This document shows positions 58,467 to 64,000 of a stretch of DNA of 64,000 bases, in pieces. Within the stretch, counting starts at the first letter, position 1. The number at the start of each line of letters is the position of its first letter. Made by a program: the position numbers and the translations under genes. Below the pieces are notes generated by a model. It was not told where the DNA came from. It saw nothing but the letters and a program-made list of their open reading frames with translations, and made no database searches. This DNA is from Photobacterium aquae (GTDB lineage: Bacteria; Pseudomonadota; Gammaproteobacteria; Enterobacterales; Vibrionaceae). The stretch covers positions 1 to 64,000 of the forward strand of contig NZ_LDOT01000005.1 in NCBI RefSeq assembly GCF_001029445.1, written 5' to 3'.

Positions 58467-59804
58467 ATGGCAGAAAAAAAGAAACGCGGATTATTTTCGT
58501 GGCTGGGCTTTGGTTCGGAAGAGCCTGCCGAGCAAGTAGAACAAAAATCCTCAGCCGTCACTGGTGAGGAGCAAGACAAGGCCGCAGAGGCAGAAGCCAA
58601 AGCGGCTGCCGAAGCTGCGGAAGAGGCAGAAGCCAAAGCGGCCGCCGAAGCTGCGGCAGAGGCAGAAGCCAAAGCGGCCGCCGAAGCGGCCGCCGAAGCT
58701 GCGGCAGAGGCGGAAGCCAAAGCGGCCGCCGAAGCTGCGGCAGAGGCGGAAGCCAAAGCAGCCGCCGAAGCTGCGGCAGAGGCAGAGGCCAAAGCGGCTG
58801 CTGAAGCTGCGGCAGAGGCAGAAGCGCAAGCGAAAGCCGCCATTGAGGCGGAAGCACAGCTGGTACAGGAAAAGCCGAAAAGCGAGGGTTTCTTTGCCCG
58901 TTTGATGCGTGGCTTGAAAAAGACCAAGACCAATTTCGGTGCGGGGTTCTTCGGCCTGTTCAGCGGCAAGAAAATTGATGAGGATCTGTTCGAAGAGCTC
59001 GAGGAGCAGTTGCTGGTGGCCGATGTCGGTATGGACACCACGCTCAAGATCATCGAGAACCTGACAGACAAGGCCGAGCGCAAAGACTTGAAAGACGGCG
59101 AGGCATTGTTCGGCTTGTTGCGCGAAGAGCTCAGCGAGATGCTGGTCAAGGTCGAGCAACCGCTGGTCATTGACGAGGCCAAGAAGCCTTACGTGATCCT
59201 GATGGTTGGCGTGAACGGGGTGGGCAAGACGACTACCATCGGCAAGCTGGCCAAGCAGTTCCAGAACGAGGGCAAATCCGTGATGCTGGCTGCCGGCGAT
59301 ACTTTCCGTGCCGCGGCGGTGGAGCAGCTACAGGTTTGGGGTGAGCGCAATAATGTGCCGGTAGTGGCACAGCACACCGGTGCCGACAGTGCTTCGGTAA
59401 TTTATGATGCCATCGAGTCAGCCAAGGCCAAGAATGTGGATGTGGTGATTGCCGATACGGCAGGCCGTCTGCAGAACAAAGGCAACCTGATGGAAGAGCT
59501 GCGCAAAATTGTCCGGGTAATGAAGAAGGTCGATCCGCATGCGCCGCATGAAATCATGCTGACGCTGGATGCCGGTACCGGTCAGAATGCTATCAGTCAG
59601 GCCAAGTTGTTCAGTGAAGTTGCACCGGTAACCGGTATTACCCTGACCAAGCTTGACGGTACCGCGAAGGGCGGGGTGATCTTCGCCATTGCCGATCAGT
59701 TCAATATTCCAATCCGCTACATTGGTATCGGCGAGGGTATTGAGGATTTGCGCCCGTTTGCCGCTGATGAGTTTATTTCGGCACTGTTTAGCGACGAGGA
59801 ATAA
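58467..59804 (+). CDS. ftsY: Signal recognition particle receptor FtsY
   Basis: A 445-residue SRP GTPase receptor targeting membrane proteins to the translocon. The N-terminus starts MAEKKKRGLFSWLGFG (membrane-binding) and continues into an A domain dominated by a 12-residue Ala/Glu/Lys repeat (residues about 40-115). The NG domain follows: VGVNGVGKTTTIGKLA, DTFRAAAVEQL, IADTAGRLQ, and TKLDGTAKGG. The ATG at 58467 after AGGA is used; the frame begins six bases earlier with TTG. It is the first gene of ftsY-ftsE-ftsX. Confidence 0.97.
   Translation: MAEKKKRGLFSWLGFGSEEPAEQVEQKSSAVTGEEQDKAAEAEAKAAAEAAEEAEAKAAAEAAAEAEAKAAAEAAAEAAAEAEAKAAAEAAAEAEAKAAAEAAAEAEAKAAAEAAAEAEAQAKAAIEAEAQLVQEKPKSEGFFARLMRGLKKTKTNFGAGFFGLFSGKKIDEDLFEELEEQLLVADVGMDTTLKIIENLTDKAERKDLKDGEALFGLLREELSEMLVKVEQPLVIDEAKKPYVILMVGVNGVGKTTTIGKLAKQFQNEGKSVMLAAGDTFRAAAVEQLQVWGERNNVPVVAQHTGADSASVIYDAIESAKAKNVDVVIADTAGRLQNKGNLMEELRKIVRVMKKVDPHAPHEIMLTLDAGTGQNAISQAKLFSEVAPVTGITLTKLDGTAKGGVIFAIADQFNIPIRYIGIGEGIEDLRPFAADEFISALFSDEE
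58584..58811 (+). repeat. In-frame 36-base tandem repeat in ftsY
   Basis: Units starting at 58584, 58620, 58656, 58704, 58740 and 58776 encode the 12-mer AEAEAKAAAEAA or a one-residue variant. A 12-base partial unit lies at 58692-58703, and a degenerate copy follows to about 58855. Differences are almost only synonymous, so the array looks recent or is kept homogeneous by slippage. All steps are multiples of three. Confidence 0.92.
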
Positions 59805-59807
59805 TAC

Positions 59808-60476
59808 GTGATCAGGTTTCAGCAGGTAAGTAAGGCCTATCGGGGTGGGCGCCAAGCCCTGCAAAAGGTTGATTTCCATCTGCAGCCAGCAGAAATGGCG
59901 TTTTTGACCGGGCACTCCGGGGCAGGTAAAAGTACCTTGCTGAAACTGATCTGCGCCATGGAGCGGCCGAGCGATGGCAAGGTGTGGTTCAACGGCCATG
60001 ATATCTCACGTATCGACAGCAAGCAGATCCCGTTTTTGCGCCGTAATATCGGGATCATTTTCCAAGACCACAAGTTGCTGATGGACCGCAGTATCTTCGA
60101 CAATGTCGCGCTGCCGCTGCGGGTCGAGCAGGCAACGGAAAACGAGATCAAGCGCCGGGTATCGGCGGCGCTCGACAAGGTGGGGTTGCTCGACAAGGCA
60201 CTCTGTTTGCCGATCCAGCTTTCCGGCGGCGAGCAGCAGCGGGTGGGTATTGCCCGTGCGATCGTCAATAAACCGTTGCTGTTGTTGGCCGATGAGCCGA
60301 CCGGTAACCTCGATGCCGCCCTGTCACAGCAGATCATGAATCTGTTCGAGGAGTTCAATCGGGTCGGGGTGACGGTGTTGATGGCCACCCACGATACCTC
60401 GTTGCTCAACTCTCGAGACTACCGCCGGTTGGACTTGCATCTGGGACAACTGAGGGAGCTTGGTCATGGCGCGTAA
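59808..60476 (+). CDS. ftsE: Cell division ATP-binding protein FtsE
   Basis: A 222-residue ABC ATPase that with FtsX controls septal cell wall hydrolysis. Walker A is GHSGAGKSTLL, the signature LSGGEQQRVGIARAIV, Walker B LLLADEPTGNLD, and the switch MATHD. The start is GTG, three bases after the ftsY stop and preceded by GAGGAA at that gene's end. The end overlaps ftsX by 11 bases. Confidence 0.97.
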   Translation: MIRFQQVSKAYRGGRQALQKVDFHLQPAEMAFLTGHSGAGKSTLLKLICAMERPSDGKVWFNGHDISRIDSKQIPFLRRNIGIIFQDHKLLMDRSIFDNVALPLRVEQATENEIKRRVSAALDKVGLLDKALCLPIQLSGGEQQRVGIARAIVNKPLLLLADEPTGNLDAALSQQIMNLFEEFNRVGVTVLMATHDTSLLNSRDYRRLDLHLGQLRELGHGA

Positions 60477-61392
60477 CAAAACGGGATTTTTTGCAATCCA
60501 CAAGCAGCAATGTAAGCAGGCACTCACTGATCTGATGCGACGCCCGCTGGGGAATGTGCTGACCTTGGCGGTTTTGGCTTTTGCCTTGACCCTGCCCGCG
60601 ACGTTTTATCTGTTTGCCAAGAATATCTCCCTCGCGGCCCAGGCTTGGCAGACCCCGACCCAGCTGACCGTCTATCTCGAGCCTTCGACATCGAAGGCGG
60701 TGACAGATACGCTGCGCGAAGAGCTGGCCGGTTGGCCGGAAGTGGCCAAATTAGACTATATTTCTCCCGAGCAAGGTCTCGATGAACTTCGTCAGCAAGC
60801 CGGGTTCGATCAGGCGGTGAGCCTGCTCGATGATAACCCGCTGCCGCCGGTGTTGGTGTTGGTGCCAAAGGCCGGGTGGCAGGAGGCCGGTCAGGCCGGC
60901 ATGCTCGCGGCCAAGCTACGAAGGCAAAGTGCGGTCGAAGAGGTTCGCCTCGACAGCGACTGGATCCAGCGGTTGGATGCGATAAAACAATTGGTACTGG
61001 CGTTGGCCAGTGTGGTCTCCGGACTGATGCTGGTGGCGGTGTTTTTGATTGTCGGCAACACATTGCGGTTGCAAGTGCTCAATCAGCGTGACGAAATCCA
61101 GGTGATGAAGCTGGTCGGTGCGACAGACAGTTTTATTCTGCGCCCGTTCCTATATACCGGGGTCTGGTACGGAATTATCAGTGCGGTGTCGGCTTGGATC
61201 CTGACGGCACTGATCACGGTATTGCTTGATAGCGCCGTAGCGCACTTGGCGGGGCTGTATGATAGCAGCTTCAGTCTGGTTGGGCTGGGCTGGGACGAAA
61301 GTCTGCTGTTGCTGATGCTCGCGGCCTTTATCGGTTTGTTGGCCGCCAAGCTTTCGGCTGGTCGCCATTTGAAAGAAATTGAACCTGTGTGA
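60466..61392 (+). CDS. ftsX: Cell division permease-like protein FtsX
   Basis: A 308-residue membrane protein with four transmembrane segments and a periplasmic domain between the first two (about residues 60-180). It has RRPLGNVLTLAVLAFALTLP, LTVYLEPSTSKAVTD, VVSGLMLVAVFLIVGNTLRL and DEIQVMKLVGATDSFI. The ATG at 60466 follows AGGGAG at a seven-base spacing; a TTG six bases earlier is less suitable. rpoH follows after 122 bases, as in E. coli. Confidence 0.96.
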   Translation: MARNKTGFFAIHKQQCKQALTDLMRRPLGNVLTLAVLAFALTLPATFYLFAKNISLAAQAWQTPTQLTVYLEPSTSKAVTDTLREELAGWPEVAKLDYISPEQGLDELRQQAGFDQAVSLLDDNPLPPVLVLVPKAGWQEAGQAGMLAAKLRRQSAVEEVRLDSDWIQRLDAIKQLVLALASVVSGLMLVAVFLIVGNTLRLQVLNQRDEIQVMKLVGATDSFILRPFLYTGVWYGIISAVSAWILTALITVLLDSAVAHLAGLYDSSFSLVGLGWDESLLLLMLAAFIGLLAAKLSAGRHLKEIEPV

Positions 61393-61514
61393 CGTTTTTG
61401 AGTCTACAAATAATGTAAATTTGCCAACTTGCTTGCAAACGAGGCTGCTTTTTGGGCATTATTGCAGGTTCAGGCGATTTCCCATTGGTACAAAAAATAC
61501 ACGAGGTTTGTTGA

Positions 61515-62375
61515 ATGGCACAAGAGATGACATCAATGGCTCTGGTTTCTGCAGACAGCCTGGACAGTTATGTCCAGAGCGTCAACAGCTATCCGATGCT
61601 GTCGGCGGAGCAGGAGCGCGAGTTAGCTGAGCGTCTTCACTTCGAAGGTGATATCAATGCTGCAAAGGCGTTGGTTATGTCGCACCTGCGTTTTGTTGTT
61701 CACATTGCTCGCGGCTATTCAGGCTACGGCCTGCCAATGGCAGATTTGGTGCAAGAAGGCAACGTGGGCCTGATGAAGGCGGTCAAACGTTTCAACCCCG
61801 AAGTTGGGGTGCGGCTGGTATCGTTTGCTGTGCACTGGATCAAAGCTGAGATCCACGAATATGTGCTGCGCAACTGGCGTATTGTCAAAGTCGCGACCAC
61901 GAAGGCCCAGCGGAAACTGTTCTTCAACTTGCGCAAGGCCAAAAAGCGCCTTGGCTGGTTCAATAACGATGAAGTCAACATGGTTGCCGAGCAATTGGGT
62001 GTTGATGCCAGCGAGGTCCGCGAGATGGAATCGCGCCTGGCCGCTCAGGATGCGGCATTCGAGCTGCAGCCTGAAGACGACGATCGCGATGGAGGCTACA
62101 GTGCTCCGGTCTATTACCTTGAGGATAAGTCATCGGATTTGGCCCGCAGTTATGAAGACAATAACTGGGAAAGCTATGCCAACAATCGTCTTTCTTCTGC
62201 CCTGTCCGGGCTGGATGAGCGTAGCCAGCATATCGTCCGTGCCCGTTGGCTGGATGACGAGAAGATGACCTTGCAGGAGCTGGCCGACTATTACAATGTC
62301 TCGGCCGAAAGGATCCGTCAGTTGGAAAAAAATGCGATGAAAAAGCTCAAGGATGCCGTCGGCGACGTTGCCTGA
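61515..62375 (+). CDS. rpoH: RNA polymerase sigma factor RpoH (sigma-32)
   Basis: The heat-shock sigma factor, 286 residues. Region 2 contains [20 protein letters not shown] and [17 protein letters not shown]; the RpoH box QRKLFFNLR is at 132-140 and separates it from other sigma factors. Region 4.2 is [20 protein letters not shown]. The 122-base upstream gap has possible promoter elements (TTGCAA and CATTAT) but no clear consensus. A thermosensitive 5' structure, known in E. coli, cannot be judged by eye. Confidence 0.98.
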   Translation: MAQEMTSMALVSADSLDSYVQSVNSYPMLSAEQERELAERLHFEGDINAAKALVMSHLRFVVHIARGYSGYGLPMADLVQEGNVGLMKAVKRFNPEVGVRLVSFAVHWIKAEIHEYVLRNWRIVKVATTKAQRKLFFNLRKAKKRLGWFNNDEVNMVAEQLGVDASEVREMESRLAAQDAAFELQPEDDDRDGGYSAPVYYLEDKSSDLARSYEDNNWESYANNRLSSALSGLDERSQHIVRARWLDDEKMTLQELADYYNVSAERIRQLEKNAMKKLKDAVGDVA

Positions 62376-62410
62376 GGATCCTGAGAAAATATCCACAAAA
62401 TTGATTTTGG

Positions 62411-62438
62411 AAAAACCAGCCATTGGCTGGTTTTTTTG
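62411..62438 (+). terminator. Terminator after rpoH
   Basis: aaaaaccagcc / ggctggttttttt with loop att, 35 bases after the rpoH stop. Confidence 0.9.
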
Positions 62439-62513
62439 TGCAATAAATCTGAGAGATAGCTCTAAAAAAATGGCCTTTTAAGCGTTATCCATGAATGTTA
62501 TCCACAGCTTTTT

Positions 62514-62545
62514 ATAGGATCCGAACTACATATAGTGGATCCTAT
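62514..62545. repeat. Inverted repeat with flanking BamHI-like half sites
   Basis: ataggatcc (62514-62522) and ggatcctat (62537-62545) are perfectly complementary around 14 bases. A short T run follows on the plus strand. It may be a weak terminator or a protein-binding palindrome inside the DnaA-box cluster. Confidence 0.5.
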
Positions 62546-62845
62546 TTTCTCTAGGCACATTATCAACGCAATTCACAGCCTTTTCCACAGAAGGTCGTTT
62601 TTTGACCGCCTGCTGGTATGGGGTGAGAGTGAGTATGGTGTGAGCCCTTGCTGGCACTGGCTTTGCTCATGCCATAGCGCGGGCTTATACCCGTACTTTT
62701 TCTATGGGGCTGTGGGTAACCGCATGGGTTACAATGGCCGGATAGGGATCGGCGGTACCGATGTTGTCGAAAACGGACGATCGTCACATTTTTGTGCCTG
62801 CCGATGATCCTATTCAATGATCATAATAGAGAGAGTAGAGTGCAG

Positions 62846-63175
62846 ATGGATCAGTTTGAGCATATTTCGGTCGAGCAGGCCTATCAGTTGCTGTTTGAGC
62901 AGGACAGTGGGGCGGTGTTGGTGGATATTCGTGATCCGCAATCCCATGCCTTGGCGCACCCGGAAGGCGCATTTCACCTTACCAATGATACAATGGTTCA
63001 ATTCATGGAGCAGGTAGATCCTGACCAGCCGGTGATTGTCATGTGCTATCACGGCATCAGTAGTCAGGGGGCCGCGCAGTACCTTATCCATCAAGGCTTT
63101 GATTGTGTCTATAGCCTTGACGGAGGGTTCGAGGCGTGGCGCCGCGAGTCTTACCCCTGCATCCAAACCGCCTAG
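62846..63175 (+). CDS. glpE: Thiosulfate sulfurtransferase GlpE
   Basis: A 109-residue single-domain rhodanese. The active-site loop is C67-YHGISS, the CDC25-like arrangement, preceded by [15 protein letters not shown]. The start at 62846 gives [14 protein letters not shown], like E. coli GlpE. It precedes glpG by 79 bases, the E. coli glpEG arrangement. Confidence 0.96.
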   Translation: MDQFEHISVEQAYQLLFEQDSGAVLVDIRDPQSHALAHPEGAFHLTNDTMVQFMEQVDPDQPVIVMCYHGISSQGAAQYLIHQGFDCVYSLDGGFEAWRRESYPCIQTA

Positions 63176-63254
63176 TTGCTGAAGGGTTGCCATATCGTTG
63201 CCCGGCCCGGCGGATTATCAAGGCAAATGGCAACCATTGGATGAGGAGACGAAA

Positions 63255-64000
63255 ATGTATCGTTTAGCCGGGTTGGCGAATCCGCGTCAGGCACAGGCCT
63301 TTATTGATTATATGGCCTCACGGGGTATCGAGTTGGTGCTGGCACCGGAGCCCGAGGGGCGTTTTGCGTTGTGGCTGGAAGATATCCAGTATCAGGTCGA
63401 GGCGGAGGCAGAGCTCAACCATTTCCTTGCCAATCCCTATGATCCCAAGTACCAGGCTGCCTCTTGGCAGGTTGCCGATACGCGTACGGCCCGTTTCAGC
63501 TACCGTAATCCGAGCCTGATCAAGATGGTCAAGGCACAGGCCGGCCCGTTCACCTTGCTGGTGATGGGGGTAACCATAGGGATCTATATCTTGTGGTTGC
63601 TCGGCATGCAGCAGGAGGTGTTTTCGGCCGCCCATTTCCCGCTGATGGATGGCGATCAGTGGCAGCTATGGCGTTTCTTCAGCCATGCACTGATCCATTT
63701 CTCGGCGGTGCATATTATTTTCAACTGCCTGTGGTGGTGGCTGCTCGGCGGCCAGCTGGAGCTGCAGCGCGGCAGTAGCAAGCTGGTGCAGCTATTTTTG
63801 GTGTCGGCCTTGGTGTCGGGTTTTGCCCAGTTCTGGTTCTACGGCCCGAATTTCGGGGGATTGTCGGGGGTCGTCTATGCCCTGATGGGCTATATCTGGT
63901 GGATGGGGTGGCTGGCTCCTGAACGGGGATTGGCGATTCCGAAATCCTATGTGGTCTTTATGCTCGTTTGGTTAGTGCTGGGGTTCGCCGATATCGTGGG
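63255..64000 (+). CDS. glpG: Rhomboid protease GlpG (3' end outside window)
   Basis: An intramembrane serine protease, cut by the window edge at 64000 with the frame still open after 248 codons. The N-terminal cytoplasmic domain starts MYRLAGLANPRQAQAFIDYM. The transmembrane core shows QLWRFFSHALIHFSAVHIIF (HxxxN-type oxyanion residues) and the nucleophile S204 in GGLSGVVYAL; the catalytic His lies beyond the window. AGGAG precedes the ATG. It is the second gene after glpE. Confidence 0.95.
   Translation, partial: MYRLAGLANPRQAQAFIDYMASRGIELVLAPEPEGRFALWLEDIQYQVEAEAELNHFLANPYDPKYQAASWQVADTRTARFSYRNPSLIKMVKAQAGPFTLLVMGVTIGIYILWLLGMQQEVFSAAHFPLMDGDQWQLWRFFSHALIHFSAVHIIFNCLWWWLLGGQLELQRGSSKLVQLFLVSALVSGFAQFWFYGPNFGGLSGVVYALMGYIWWMGWLAPERGLAIPKSYVVFMLVWLVLGFADIV

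Larger units (their letters stand above)
62389..62719. promoter_or_regulatory. Cluster of DnaA-box-like 9-mers
   Basis: Motifs close to the consensus TTATNCACA lie at 62389-62397 (ATATCCACA), 62485-62493 (TTATCCATG), 62498-62506 (TTATCCACA, a perfect match), 62581-62589 (TTTTCCACA), and 62711-62719 (TTACCCACA on the minus strand). Seven GATC sites occur between 62377 and 62822. No gene is credible in the 470-base gap 62376-62845. Confidence 0.5.

Noticed and set aside
58454..59182. Long Ala/Ser-rich open frame antisense to the start of ftsY
   Set aside because: It is the mirror of the stop-free Ala/Glu/Lys repeat; composition is low-complexity and the plus strand clearly encodes FtsY.
62535..62807. 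A 90-codon frame in the rpoH-glpE gap
   Set aside because: It has no ribosome site, an unusual composition, and overlaps the DnaA-box cluster and palindrome. It is probably chance.

Overview
This window is ordinary core chromosome of a gammaproteobacterium in the order Vibrionales. The gene content and order are of Vibrionaceae type, close to Photobacterium or a relative, but the genus cannot be fixed from the sequence alone. The evidence is a TPP-riboswitch thiCEFSGH operon with a long ThiE, uspA-ftnA-uspB together, ubiD followed by a small ferredoxin and a LuxG/Fre-type flavin reductase, and many blocks whose neighbours are also neighbours in Escherichia coli. I see no prophage, insertion sequence, integron, CRISPR array or defence island.

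Layout. 1-472: an intact tRNA-Trp with promoter and terminator, preceded by two decayed partial copies of the same unit. 701-1696: fluoride channel gene crcB (minus strand) and a universal stress protein. 1765-8070: TPP riboswitch, the thiCEFSGH operon and a shared terminator. 8077-13253: aminopeptidase P with a LysR regulator, a Bcr/CflA drug-efflux pump and an EamA transporter. 13483-19600: rmuC, ubiE-ubiJ-ubiB (ubiquinone) and tatABC (twin-arginine export). 19631-25499 (minus strand): a large lipoprotein, a YjiH membrane protein, glutathione reductase and rlmJ. 25713-32785: prlC with a possible Cys-rich microprotein, gppA-rhlB (minus), trxA and rho. 32943-35881: ubiD, ferredoxin, fre. 35900-41236: yigM (biotin import), uspA, ftnA, uspB, an MscS channel and yhiN.

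41443-53795 is more accessory-like: a DUF3332 lipoprotein, a TetR/aldehyde dehydrogenase pair with an obvious operator, tapT, another lipoprotein, an EVE protein, yigL-pldB-rhtB, an EAL-HDOD signalling protein, a LysR/SDR divergent pair, an acyltransferase and a DUF2500 protein. 54042-57739 holds small poorly characterised genes: a HEPN-like membrane protein, a 26-residue membrane microprotein, yhhN, a DUF2007 zinc-ribbon protein, yecH, yhgN and yhhL. 57736-64000 is the conserved rsmD / ftsY-ftsE-ftsX-rpoH / glpE-glpG block; glpG is cut by the window end.

Functional themes are thiamine synthesis, ubiquinone synthesis (ubiE, ubiJ, ubiB, ubiD), redox (gor, trxA, ferredoxin, fre), stress physiology (uspA, uspB, ftnA, rpoH) and envelope or membrane biogenesis (tatABC, ftsYEX). 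No clearly new multi-gene system is visible. The best leads are: a UbiD with an internal C-terminal duplication; a DnaA-box and GATC cluster between rpoH and glpE; two unannotated microproteins (54478-54558 and 27810-27974); a short HEPN-like membrane protein; decayed tandem tRNA-Trp copies; and a T-rich 745-base gap before yhhN.
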